A program made the translations under genes and the position numbers. Below, piece after piece: positions 33,210 through 41,223 of a DNA stretch of 64,000 bases (positions are counted from its first letter, which is position 1; every line of letters starts with the position of its first letter). Below the pieces are notes generated by a model. It searched no databases and had not been told where the DNA came from. It saw nothing but the letters and a program-made list of their open reading frames with translations. This DNA comes from Flavobacterium salmonis (GTDB taxonomy: Bacteria; Bacteroidota; Bacteroidia; Flavobacteriales; Flavobacteriaceae): contig NZ_CAIJDP010000060.1 in the NCBI RefSeq assembly GCF_903819435.1, positions 496,001 through 560,000 on the forward strand, given 5' to 3'.

Positions 33210-35480
33210 TTAAAATTTCAATGTCAATCCGACTAAGAAGTTAGTTCCTGCCTGCGGATAATAACCTACACCCTCCATAGTCTTAACTGCCGGAGGATTA
33301 GAGTAATCATCATCGAAGGTGTAGAAAAACCCATTACTTTCGTACTTTAAATTAAAGATATTATTAACTAAAGCCGATATCATTATTGATTTGAAAACTT
33401 TATTTGTTTTGAATTCAAACGATGCATTAAAATCATTTACAAAATAACTGTCCAGCTTTGAAAGTTCCGAATCTATATTCCCCATAAATTGTTCACCCAC
33501 AAATTTAGATAATAACGATAATTGCAAGCTTTTAACTGGCATAAAAGTCAAACGATTCCCGGCAATTATATTAGGAGAAAAAGCGATATTGGTTTCTCTC
33601 AAATTTTGCAAAACACCATCTCTTGTAAAATAAAAGTCTTTATTTTTGTTTTGACTTAAAGTAACATTAGGCTGTAAAAACCATTTTTCTGAAAGCTTTA
33701 GTGTTGCATCAATCTCAATTCCTGCTCTGTAACTGTCACCACTATTGGCACGAAGAGGAGAACCGACATCGTTTAATTCTCCCGTTAAAACCAACTGGTC
33801 TTTGTATCCCATATAATAGAAATTGGTATTGAGTTGAAAGTTGTCTGAATTGAATCTCCATCCTAACTCAAAATCATTTAATTTTTCCGGTCTTACATTT
33901 CCGCCTTCATAATCGTCTCTATTTGGTTCGCGATTAGCTCTTGCATAAGAGAAATACAATGTGTTTTTTGCATTGATTTGAAAGTTGAAACCTGCTTTAG
34001 GATTAAAGACATTGAATTTATCATCTACTAATCCTGTATCAGAACTATTGGCTTTGTAAGTCACTCTTCTGTATTGTAAATCTCCATAGAAACTTAATTT
34101 GTCTGTTAACTGATAATTTGCTTTTGCAAAAATATTCCCATCCTTTTTTGTTGAAAAATCATTATAATAAATATCTCCTTGTTCACTTTGGGTTGCATAT
34201 CTTGCCCAGATTATTTTTCCAAAATGATCCCCTTCATATTTGTTCCAGCCTCCACCAAAGATAATATCCAGCTTTTCTTCTTTGTATTTTACTGAAAAGG
34301 TGGTTCCATAAAAATCATTGTCCAGCCATTTTTGTCGAATTAAATCAGTTGAATTTACTTGTTTCCCATCAACTGTTATTGGAGTAAATCCTAAAAAATC
34401 AAATGAGGTTTCGTTACTAAACAATACATTTTGAAAATACCAATCATCTGCATATTCTTCATAATAACCTTTTCCTTTTGTGTAATGAAAAGCCAAATTG
34501 GTGCTCCATTTGTCCGAAAATGATTCACTCCAATGCAGCTGATAATGATCCTGCTGGTAATTATCAGTTTGATTTTCATAAAAACCTTCGGAAACACCTG
34601 TGTCATTGTATTTTTGACCTATCGAATTAAAAGTTCTGTCCTTTTTTAAAGTTACGGCATCAATTCCGTTCCAGGATTGATATGTCTTTTCAGTTCCGCC
34701 AAAAACCAATGCTTTAATTAAAGTTGTTTTACCAACATAGGTTCCCTGTAAAAAATACGATTTTAAATCAGAACTTGCTCTGTCAACGTATCCATCAGAT
34801 TTAATAGTTGATAAACGTCCGGCCAATTCAAAATGATCGTTTAGCAAACCTGTGCTGAATTTCACAGTATTTTTATTCGAATTAAAACTTCCATAAGAAC
34901 TTGAGATTTCACCATTTGCTTTTGTAGCATAATTATCTGTCAGCATGTTCAAACTGGCGCCAAAAGCGCCCGAACCATTTGTTGATGTTCCAACACCACG
35001 CTGCAATTGCAGACTTTCTACCGATGAAGCAAAATCGGGCATGTTTACCCAAAATGTTCCCTGACTTTCGGCATCGTTATATGGAATTCCGTTTATGGTA
35101 ATATTCACTCTTGTAGCATCGCTTCCACGTACACGAATTCCTGTGTAGCCCATTCCGTTTCCGGCATCAGAAGTCGTTACTACTGATGGCAGATAGTTCA
35201 TCAAAATTGGAATATCCTGACCCAGATTTCTGGTTTTTATGTCTTTTTTGTCTAGATTACTAAAACTCACCGGCGTTTTTGTAGTGACACGAACTGCCGA
35301 AACCAATACATTATCCAATTGATTAACTTTGGTTGAATCCTGCTCCTGTGCGATAGAAAAAAGAGAATAGAAAAAAGAGAATAGAAAAAAGAAAAAAGAC
35401 TTGTAATTTGTCAATTTTTGGCTTTTAAAAACTTTGCAGCTTTGAGACTTTGCAGCTTTGAGACTTAAATAGGTTTTCAT
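33210..35480 (-). CDS. TonB-dependent receptor under TPP riboswitch control, probable thiamine receptor
   Basis: 756 residues. The mature part starts near QEQDSTKVNQLDNVLVSAVR, then the plug (LPSVVTTSDAGNGMGYTGIR, VRGSDATRVNITINGIPYND, about 90-200), then a barrel ending NFLVGLTLKF. No carboxypeptidase-like domain is present. The preceding TPP riboswitch implies uptake of thiamine or a precursor. The N-terminus is odd: 28 residues rich in Lys/Ser/Gln precede the hydrophobic signal stretch FFFFLFSFFYSLFS, and this DNA consists of short tandem repeats. No other start is available in frame before the signal. Confidence 0.88.
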   Translation of the reverse strand: MKTYLSLKAAKSQSCKVFKSQKLTNYKSFFFFLFSFFYSLFSIAQEQDSTKVNQLDNVLVSAVRVTTKTPVSFSNLDKKDIKTRNLGQDIPILMNYLPSVVTTSDAGNGMGYTGIRVRGSDATRVNITINGIPYNDAESQGTFWVNMPDFASSVESLQLQRGVGTSTNGSGAFGASLNMLTDNYATKANGEISSSYGSFNSNKNTVKFSTGLLNDHFELAGRLSTIKSDGYVDRASSDLKSYFLQGTYVGKTTLIKALVFGGTEKTYQSWNGIDAVTLKKDRTFNSIGQKYNDTGVSEGFYENQTDNYQQDHYQLHWSESFSDKWSTNLAFHYTKGKGYYEEYADDWYFQNVLFSNETSFDFLGFTPITVDGKQVNSTDLIRQKWLDNDFYGTTFSVKYKEEKLDIIFGGGWNKYEGDHFGKIIWARYATQSEQGDIYYNDFSTKKDGNIFAKANYQLTDKLSFYGDLQYRRVTYKANSSDTGLVDDKFNVFNPKAGFNFQINAKNTLYFSYARANREPNRDDYEGGNVRPEKLNDFELGWRFNSDNFQLNTNFYYMGYKDQLVLTGELNDVGSPLRANSGDSYRAGIEIDATLKLSEKWFLQPNVTLSQNKNKDFYFTRDGVLQNLRETNIAFSPNIIAGNRLTFMPVKSLQLSLLSKFVGEQFMGNIDSELSKLDSYFVNDFNASFEFKTNKVFKSIMISALVNNIFNLKYESNGFFYTFDDDYSNPPAVKTMEGVGYYPQAGTNFLVGLTLKF

Positions 35481-35481
35481 C

Positions 35482-35495
35482 CGTAAATAATTACG
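35482..35495 (-). promoter_or_regulatory. Hairpin directly before the receptor start codon
   Basis: CGTAA (minus strand) pairs with TTACG around TTAT, ending two bases before the ATG. It may be the switchable part of the TPP riboswitch's expression platform, acting on ribosome access. Confidence 0.4.
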
Positions 35496-35571
35496 AATAA
35501 AAGGGGGAATTATTCTTTTGGTTAAATTAATAAATGTGTTCCCGACAAAATATAATGCAAACTAAAATTGT

Positions 35572-35653
35572 CGTTTTTTCCCTTAGCAACATTACTTGCT
35601 CAGGTTCTTTGGGTATGATCTCAGCTCGTTATTTAGAGCACCCCTTTGAGACG
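35572..35653 (-). ncRNA. TPP riboswitch aptamer upstream of the TonB receptor gene
   Basis: On the minus strand the motifs AAAGGGGTGC, GCTGAGATCATACCC, AAAGAACCTGAGCAAG and TGCTAAGGGAAAAAA occur in the order of the THI element. It lies 90-170 bases before the receptor start. It is a second TPP sensor independent of the one at 20353. Confidence 0.95.
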
Positions 35654-35656
35654 GTG

Positions 35657-35689
35657 CAAATGTAATATTAAAATATTTAAAACTCCAAA
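35657..35689 (-). promoter_or_regulatory. Promoter of the TPP-controlled receptor gene
   Basis: On the minus strand TTTG is followed after 21 bases by TACATTTG (35657-35664), placing the transcript start at the edge of the aptamer. Confidence 0.7.
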
Positions 35690-35693
35690 AAAG

Positions 35694-35742
35694 AAATTCC
35701 AAATTCCAAAACGACCGAGAAAGAATGTTTTTGGAATTTAAT
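35694..35742. repeat. AATTCCAAA-type hairpin at the arfB 3' end
   Basis: AAATTCCAAATTCCAAAA (35694-35711) can pair with TTTTTGGAATTT (35731-35742), which overlaps the arfB stop. It probably acts as the terminator of the minus-strand operon ending with arfB. Confidence 0.6.
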
Positions 35743-36142
35743 CCAATTTTGGTTTCTTTCGTGATTGTTTTATTTCAGAAATATTTTTCTTGTCCTTAAT
35801 TCTCTTTTTAATCACCGATTTAGGAATTTTAGTTTCCTTTCGAACCTTAGGAACAAATAATCCCTTTTTGATGATTTCTACAAATCGTTTCGTAACAATC
35901 TCTTTATTTTTAAACTGGCTTCGGTCTTCATCACAATTTAAGATTAGAATATTTTCAGAAGTTAATCTTGTCGATATATTCTCTTTTAAAAGTATTTTTT
36001 CATCATCGGATAAAGCCTGAGAATCATTCAAATTAAAAGTCAGTACAATTTTTGAGGAAACTTTATTTACGTTTTGGCCACCTGCCCCACTGCTTCTTAT
36101 GGCTTTAAAGCTTAATTCTGATATGATTTTTTCTAAATCCAT
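35738..36142 (-). CDS. arfB: Alternative ribosome-rescue factor ArfB (GGQ peptidyl-tRNA hydrolase)
   Basis: A 134-residue class I release-factor-like protein: IRSSGAGGQNVNKVSSKIVL contains the catalytic GGQ, and the C-terminus KKRIKDKKNISEIKQSRKKP is the basic tail that enters the empty mRNA channel. It frees stalled ribosomes. Its ATG overlaps the upstream stop by one base (TAATG). Confidence 0.92.
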   Translation of the reverse strand: MDLEKIISELSFKAIRSSGAGGQNVNKVSSKIVLTFNLNDSQALSDDEKILLKENISTRLTSENILILNCDEDRSQFKNKEIVTKRFVEIIKKGLFVPKVRKETKIPKSVIKKRIKDKKNISEIKQSRKKPKLD

Positions 36143-38256
36143 TATTGTGGTTGATGTGCTGGCTTTAATAAATCATTTACCGTTTTAACCGGATTAAAAG
36201 TAATCAACGGAACCGCAACAAAAATAGTTAGCCAGTTTGACATTCCACCGTTCCATAATCCCGGTAACTCATAATTTTTAACTATTTTACCTTCGGCGCT
36301 TTTTTCTACAATGAATCCTGTATTATGATCTACAAAATCTGCCAGATTAAACTGCTCTCCTTTGTAATTTTTAGTCCCGCAAACTAAATCCACCGGGTTA
36401 AAATGGGTTGCATCCTCTAAAATTGATTTTTGTTTTTTGTTGGTTAAATCAACTTGTGAACTTTCTACAATTTGCAGTGAAACATCTCCTTTGTCATTTC
36501 TGATCCAAAAAGGCCCTCCACCTGCTTCACCTTCATTTTTAACCATTCCACAAACCCGAATTGGTCTGTCGAGAAGTTCTTTTATTTTACTTATTTTATT
36601 TTCATAAGTAAACTTATTAAAATCGTTAGTCATTTCGATGCTGAGATTTTGCATTAAAAACTCAACTATCTTGTCAATATCCTCTTCTTTAATCTGCTCC
36701 TTTTCTATAGCATTCAAATAGCCAAAAACTTTTTGTTGTGTTGCTATTAAAACTCCTGCCAGCCCTTTTTTACAGAGTGTCGTTTTATCAATATTATTCT
36801 GGATAACATTGTCTATGTTTTTTATGAAAATAATATCCGCATCAATTTTATTAAGATTTTCAATCAATGCTCCGTGTCCTCCAGGCCTAAAAATGAATGA
36901 TCCTGTTTGACTTCTGAAAACATTATCCTTTACATCAACCGCAATAGAGTCTGTACGTTTGTTTTGGTAAGAGAAACTAATATTGATTTGAGTACCTGAT
37001 TCTGACTCGATTTTTTCTTTTACTTCTGCAATAGCTTTTTCAAATAGTTCCTGATGTGCTTCTGAAACTGTAAAATGTAAATTAGAAGTATTATTTGTCG
37101 CAGCATAATGCACACATTCGTTTAAATGTTCTTCTATTGGATTTGCAATATGCGTTTTATATTTATGGAAAGGCAACACCGCTTTTGGTTTATTTGCAAA
37201 ATCAAAATAATCAGGAGATAATAATATTTTTATGAAATAATAATTTTTATAATCCCTGTCTAAAGTATCAAAATTGGGATAAATTACTTTTAGTTGTTTA
37301 TAAACGGCATCAAAAAAAGGAAACTTATCCATTGCAACAATAAAAATAGACAAATCTTTATCTTTTTTTCTATTAATATAAGAGTTAATTGTTTCTTTTT
37401 CGATATCATAAGTATTCAAAAAAGCAATTAAAAATTTAAACATCCGGGTTGCTGCACCTGAAGCGGGAATAAATTTACATATTTTAAAATTCTCCTTATG
37501 AATATCAAAAAAACTTGCTTTTTCTTCAAAATCAGCAGTTGACAAACTTAAAATTCCGTTATCCAATGTTGCTGGACTTATTAAATTGCTTTTAGAAATC
37601 CCTTTTTTAAAAATATTAAGTTGTTTTAGTATTTTTTCGAAAGGTATTCCATGATTATAAATTTCCACAAAATCAGCAGATGAAAACCCTCTTTTTTTAG
37701 CAATTGTCAGATTATCGATAATCGCAGTCGCTTTTACTAAACGACTTTCTCTATCACCGGAAATAGTAATAAATGGCTTTTTATTATCAATTAAAGTTTG
37801 CTTAAAGACAGAAAAAACAGTTTCTCTTTTATTTGGATTGTCGCGAATATCGTCTTTTTCCCAGGGAACATCAATATCTGTCAGAAAAAATAAATCGTAC
37901 TCATGTGCTAAGGCAGCTTCATTTAAAAGTGGATTACAGGCACCATAATAGACCTCAGAAAAGACTTTGGTCACCATTAAATTAGTATCGCAAAACAGAT
38001 ATTTTTGAGCAGTTTCCAGTTTTTCATTTTCTAATGCTACTTGTCCATACGCAATTGGCATCATATCTCCTTCAGTACAAATCTGCTTATTTTCTCCCCA
38101 TTTTATCTGCAAATAATCACGTGCGAACTCAGGAACCCACTCCGTTTCATAATAATCCGCGAGCTGTTTTGCCAATGTGGTTTTCCCTGTGCTTTCAGGT
38201 CCAAATAAGGCAATTTTTATAATATTTGTTTTTTGCTGTCTAAGATTTTTCTCCAT
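36142..38256 (-). CDS. Fusion of NadR-like nicotinamide-riboside-kinase domain and DUF4301
   Basis: 704 residues. Residues about 14-190 are a P-loop kinase of the NadR C-terminal type (FGPESTGKTTLAKQLADYYE, then WVPEFARDYL, and the FFLTDIDVPWEKDDIRDNP lid region). From about residue 192 (FSSADFVEIYNHGIPFEKIL) to the end is a DUF4301-type domain with the ASGAATRMFKF, FRPGGHGALIENLN and GMVKNEGEAGGGPFW blocks, a sugar-nucleotidyltransferase-like pattern. The kinase half probably phosphorylates nicotinamide riboside supplied by PnuC upstream, which it overlaps by 40 bases. The job of the DUF4301 half is unknown. Confidence 0.78.
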   Translation of the reverse strand: MEKNLRQQKTNIIKIALFGPESTGKTTLAKQLADYYETEWVPEFARDYLQIKWGENKQICTEGDMMPIAYGQVALENEKLETAQKYLFCDTNLMVTKVFSEVYYGACNPLLNEAALAHEYDLFFLTDIDVPWEKDDIRDNPNKRETVFSVFKQTLIDNKKPFITISGDRESRLVKATAIIDNLTIAKKRGFSSADFVEIYNHGIPFEKILKQLNIFKKGISKSNLISPATLDNGILSLSTADFEEKASFFDIHKENFKICKFIPASGAATRMFKFLIAFLNTYDIEKETINSYINRKKDKDLSIFIVAMDKFPFFDAVYKQLKVIYPNFDTLDRDYKNYYFIKILLSPDYFDFANKPKAVLPFHKYKTHIANPIEEHLNECVHYAATNNTSNLHFTVSEAHQELFEKAIAEVKEKIESESGTQINISFSYQNKRTDSIAVDVKDNVFRSQTGSFIFRPGGHGALIENLNKIDADIIFIKNIDNVIQNNIDKTTLCKKGLAGVLIATQQKVFGYLNAIEKEQIKEEDIDKIVEFLMQNLSIEMTNDFNKFTYENKISKIKELLDRPIRVCGMVKNEGEAGGGPFWIRNDKGDVSLQIVESSQVDLTNKKQKSILEDATHFNPVDLVCGTKNYKGEQFNLADFVDHNTGFIVEKSAEGKIVKNYELPGLWNGGMSNWLTIFVAVPLITFNPVKTVNDLLKPAHQPQ

Positions 38257-38840
38257 TCTAAATAAGCTGAAATAGCTAAAATTGTAAAAATTAAATACTG
38301 AAGTGACAACATTCCTAATCCTCTGTAGGCATAAAGTGGCACAACAATAATATCACCAATAATCCAAAGTGTCCAGTTTTCGATTTTTTTCTTGGCCATA
38401 TACCACATTCCGGCAAAAAATATTCCTGACGAAATCATATCGACATAGTTGTCATTTTTAATCTCATAATCAAAATATTTATAAATACCGAAAACTACAA
38501 AAATGGTTACAAAAAACAATAAAATTCCTATGATTTTTTCATTATCATTTGTTCTTGTAATGGGTAAATTATCTTCAACAGTTCCTCCCTTTGCCCAAAC
38601 ATACCATCCATAAATACTCATAATAGAAAAATATCCGTTGATAATCATATCCCCAATATAACCGGCAACATACAACAGATAAACCGAAATTACAGTCGCT
38701 ATTAAGCCAGTTGGATATACCCAGATATTCTCTTTTTTTGCAAACCAAACACTCAATATTCCGCAGACAAACACCAAAAACTCTAAAGCGATATGCCATA
38801 GCGGTGCATTTTTATAACTGTCTAAAAAAAAATCAATCAT
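38217..38840 (-). CDS. pnuC: PnuC-family vitamin transporter (nicotinamide riboside or thiamine)
   Basis: A 207-residue membrane protein with about seven helices; VWFAKKENIWVYPTGLIATV and YGWYVWAKGG, and the late block NWTLWIIGDIIVVPLYAYRG, are PnuC hallmarks (Trp/Asn residues line the substrate site). PnuC carries nicotinamide riboside, and relatives (PnuT) carry thiamine. The overlapping NadR-type kinase favours nicotinamide riboside. The TPP-controlled receptor two genes downstream keeps thiamine possible. Confidence 0.87.
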   Translation of the reverse strand: MIDFFLDSYKNAPLWHIALEFLVFVCGILSVWFAKKENIWVYPTGLIATVISVYLLYVAGYIGDMIINGYFSIMSIYGWYVWAKGGTVEDNLPITRTNDNEKIIGILLFFVTIFVVFGIYKYFDYEIKNDNYVDMISSGIFFAGMWYMAKKKIENWTLWIIGDIIVVPLYAYRGLGMLSLQYLIFTILAISAYLEWRKILDSKKQIL

Positions 38841-38860
38841 CTTGATTAGTATCTGGTTGT

Positions 38861-39589
38861 TTATAGTTCAAAAAAATGGCTATTGTTTTCGAAAGCAGTT
38901 CCAATTACGACTAAATCTGCACCCGCATTATAAGCATTTTGAATTCCTTCTAAATTTACGATTCCTCCACCAACAATTATAGGTATTTGGATATTTTGGG
39001 CAATTAGCTGAATCATTTCCAAGGGCACTGCATTCTTTGCTCCGCTTCCGGCTTCTAAATAGATTAATTTATTCCCTAACATTTCTCCGGCCTGGGCTGT
39101 TGCCAAAACTAAATCAAAATCTTTTCGATTAAGGGGTTTTGTTTTACTAACACGTGCTACTGCTGTTTCATTCCCGCTCTCAATTAAAATATAACCTGTT
39201 GAAATTACTTCAAGATTGGTTTTTTTGAGAATAGGTGCTGCCTGAACCTGATATTCTATTAAATAATCAGGATTTCTGCCAGACAATAATGACAGAAACA
39301 AAATAGCATCAGCCTGAGGTGAAATCTGCGAAGGATCTCCCGGAAATATAATAACGGGCAAGTTTGTTTTTTGTTTTAACTGTCTAATTAAATCTTCTAA
39401 AATTGTAGCCTGAACAATGCTGCCTCCTACAAAAATATGGGTTGCGGGAGACTGGTTTATTTTATCTAATAAATGATTTAAATTTTTCCATACAATTTTA
39501 TCAGGATCTAAAAGAATAGCCAGTAATTTCTGCCCCTCTTTTTTAGCCTTCAAAATTTGTTTGTGTATGTTGAGTAATTTTTGCTGCAT
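38861..39589 (-). CDS. Geranylgeranylglyceryl/heptaprenylglyceryl phosphate synthase (PcrB/GGGPS family)
   Basis: A 242-residue TIM barrel: LAILLDPDKIVWKNL, HIFVGGSIVQATILEDLI, VIIFPGDPSQISPQADAILF, LEAGSGAKNAVPLEMI and IPIIVGGGIVNLEGIQNAYN are family signatures (glycerol-1-phosphate and Mg sites). The enzyme joins a polyprenyl diphosphate to glycerol-1-phosphate, the first step of archaeal-type ether lipids. Bacteroidota carry a group II version. It starts the minus-strand operon with pnuC 20 bases downstream. Confidence 0.92.
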   Translation of the reverse strand: MQQKLLNIHKQILKAKKEGQKLLAILLDPDKIVWKNLNHLLDKINQSPATHIFVGGSIVQATILEDLIRQLKQKTNLPVIIFPGDPSQISPQADAILFLSLLSGRNPDYLIEYQVQAAPILKKTNLEVISTGYILIESGNETAVARVSKTKPLNRKDFDLVLATAQAGEMLGNKLIYLEAGSGAKNAVPLEMIQLIAQNIQIPIIVGGGIVNLEGIQNAYNAGADLVVIGTAFENNSHFFEL

Positions 39590-39641
39590 AACAGCCGTAA
39601 AAGTAAAAGTTTTTTAATGCAGAAGAACTATTTGAATGAAT

Positions 39642-39649
39642 TATATTTG
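39642..39649 (+). promoter_or_regulatory. -7 box of the Crp/Fnr regulator gene
   Basis: TATATTTG lies 33 bases before the ATG at 39683. It helps reject longer upstream starts because they would precede the transcript. Confidence 0.6.
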
Positions 39650-39682
39650 TGTAATGGCGTTAGTTCAACAAATGAAACAATT

Positions 39683-40279
39683 ATGATTACAGCTGAATTA
39701 TTAGAAAAATATGGTGCTCTGAAGAAATTCTTCAATAAAAACGAAGTCATTTTTGACGAAGGAAATCTACCTGCTTATTATTATCAAATTATTTCAGGCG
39801 AAATAAAAATGAGTAATTATAATGATGATGGACGAGAGTTCATTCAGGGAATATTTTATAAAGAACAATCTTTTGGAGAACCTCCGTTGTTCCTGAATCA
39901 AAAATACCCTGCCAATGCTATTGCAGTTGAAAACAGCGAAATTTTTCTTCTTTCAAAGTCAAACTTCTGGAAACTTCTGGAAGAAAACTCAAAAATCAGC
40001 ATTAAAATAATCGAAAATCTGGCACAGCGACTGTATTATAAATCGGTTATGGCTGCTGAAATCTCTACCCAGGAACCAGAGCACAGAGTTTTGAAATTAA
40101 TCGATCATGGTATCGCTTATTTCAATTTTCAAAAAGATAAAAATGGCTATCTCATCAATTTCACCAGACAGCAAATTGGAGATCTAACAGGTTTACGTGT
40201 CGAAACCATCATCAGAACCATAAAAGCACTGGAGAAAAAAGGCGAATTGAAAATTATAAACAGAAAAGTATACCGATAA
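39683..40279 (+). CDS. Crp/Fnr-family transcriptional regulator
   Basis: A 198-residue protein: cyclic-nucleotide-type beta-barrel (residues about 12-115, FFNKNEVIFDEGNLPAYYYQ and FGEPPLFLNQKYPANAIA), dimer helix, and winged HTH (FTRQQIGDLTGLRVETIIRT, about 164-183). No Fnr-type Cys cluster is present at the N-terminus. I start at ATG 39683 because a -7 box lies just upstream. A palindrome at class II position before the next genes suggests it activates the membrane protein-globin pair, perhaps in response to low oxygen or nitric oxide. Confidence 0.88.
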   Translation: MITAELLEKYGALKKFFNKNEVIFDEGNLPAYYYQIISGEIKMSNYNDDGREFIQGIFYKEQSFGEPPLFLNQKYPANAIAVENSEIFLLSKSNFWKLLEENSKISIKIIENLAQRLYYKSVMAAEISTQEPEHRVLKLIDHGIAYFNFQKDKNGYLINFTRQQIGDLTGLRVETIIRTIKALEKKGELKIINRKVYR

Positions 40280-40292
40280 AAAAGTTTTCGTT

Positions 40293-40310
40293 TTATGATT
40301 TAAGTCATAA
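40293..40310 (+). promoter_or_regulatory. Crp/Fnr-type palindromic binding site
   Basis: TTATGATTTAAGTCATAA is an 18-bp near-perfect palindrome (8 of 9 positions per half) centred at 40301.5. It lies about 41 bases upstream of the start predicted from the -7 box at 40332, the class II activator position. Confidence 0.72.
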
Positions 40311-40331
40311 AATGCAGCGGTATTGTGCATG

Positions 40332-40339
40332 TACCTTTG
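40332..40339 (+). promoter_or_regulatory. -7 box of the membrane protein-globin operon
   Basis: TACCTTTG fits TAnnTTTG. The -33 region has no TTTG, which suits an activator-dependent promoter. Confidence 0.65.
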
Positions 40340-40361
40340 TTGATATAAAAAACTCAATATC

Positions 40362-40649
40362 ATGACACTATATCAAACAACATTCGACATTTTCAATAAA
40401 AACTATATGGGTTCTGCTGCAATGGCAGTAATTGGACAAAGCTGTTTAGGAGGTGCTGCAGCTATGTATGTTTTGGCTAACGGAACTTCAATTCCGCAAA
40501 TGATTCAATTGGCTATAGTTGTTTTAGCTTGTATCTTTGTAAATACTTCAATTTTGGCTCAAATGAAACACAAAGTTGTTTTTAATCTTTTAATTCTGAG
40601 TTCAATTTTAAGTGTATTATTTATTTTAATAAACACCCTTTTTCTGTGA
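40362..40649 (+). CDS. Small three-helix membrane protein of unknown function
   Basis: A 95-residue hydrophobic protein with three likely transmembrane helices (about 17-38, 47-66, 73-93), Gly/Ala-rich in the first (MGSAAMAVIGQSCLGGAAAM). I do not recognise the family. It overlaps the globin gene by 4 bases (GTGA), so the two are probably made together; it might anchor or serve a partner in the same low-oxygen or NO response. Confidence 0.75.
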   Translation: MTLYQTTFDIFNKNYMGSAAMAVIGQSCLGGAAAMYVLANGTSIPQMIQLAIVVLACIFVNTSILAQMKHKVVFNLLILSSILSVLFILINTLFL

Positions 40650-41038
40650 AAAAACAAATAGAAGATAGAAATGACATTACTCTTTTAGTGCATCAGTTCT
40701 ATTCTAAAATAAGAGCCGATTCAGCAATCGGCTTTTATTTTAATGATATAATAAAAGACTGGGACGCACATCTCGAAAAGCTGACTGATTTCTGGGAGAT
40801 GAATTTATTTGGAGTAAAAAAATATAATGGGAATCCGCTGGCTGTCCATAATGAAGTTGATGCTCATTTTGATGGCAGAATTACCTCTAATGAATTTGGG
40901 ATCTGGCTAAATCACTGGTTTCAGACCATTGATGAATATTTTGAAGGCGAAAATGCTGATACTCTCAAAAGACGCGCCAGAAAAATGAGCACTTTTTTGT
41001 ATATGAGTATGTTTGAAAATCGAAAAAAAGGAAATTAA
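40646..41038 (+). CDS. Group III truncated hemoglobin
   Basis: A 130-residue globin: VHQFYSKIRADSAIGFYFND, LTDFWEMNLFGVKKYNGNPL then AVHNEVDAHF, and EFGIWLNHWFQTIDEYFEG match group III truncated globins, with the proximal-His region AVH and the conserved FW and W residues. Such globins bind oxygen or nitric oxide. Translation starts at GTG overlapping the previous stop (GTGA). Confidence 0.88.
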   Translation: MKKQIEDRNDITLLVHQFYSKIRADSAIGFYFNDIIKDWDAHLEKLTDFWEMNLFGVKKYNGNPLAVHNEVDAHFDGRITSNEFGIWLNHWFQTIDEYFEGENADTLKRRARKMSTFLYMSMFENRKKGN

Positions 41039-41062
41039 GCTTAAATAACTCAAGACAAAGTA

Positions 41063-41164
41063 TGTCATTTCGACGTAAGGAGAAATCACACTAGAAGCTC
41101 CACAAAGCATGACTCCAATCTTTGTCGAATCCCGCATGTGATTTCTCCTTACGTCGAAATGACA
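41063..41164. repeat. MITE-like inverted repeat with perfect 28-bp arms
   Basis: Arms 41063-41090 (beginning TGTCATTTCGACG) and 41137-41164 are perfectly complementary, around a 46-base centre containing TCCAATCTTTGTCGA. The same layout and centre recur at 62306-62405. No open reading frame is inside. Confidence 0.88.
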
Positions 41165-41223
41165 GAATTGTGGTTATTCTTAAATATGCTAAGATTGGAA
41201 TTTGTGATTTTTATATTGAATTT

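Noticed and set aside
35353..35462. Short repeats considered as a CRISPR array
   Set aside because: Units of 14-16 bases lie in direct tandem without spacers and inside a reading frame.
39581..39682. Longer N-terminus for the Crp/Fnr regulator
   Set aside because: The extension overlaps the upstream divergent gene's start and contains the -7 box; residues do not match the family.
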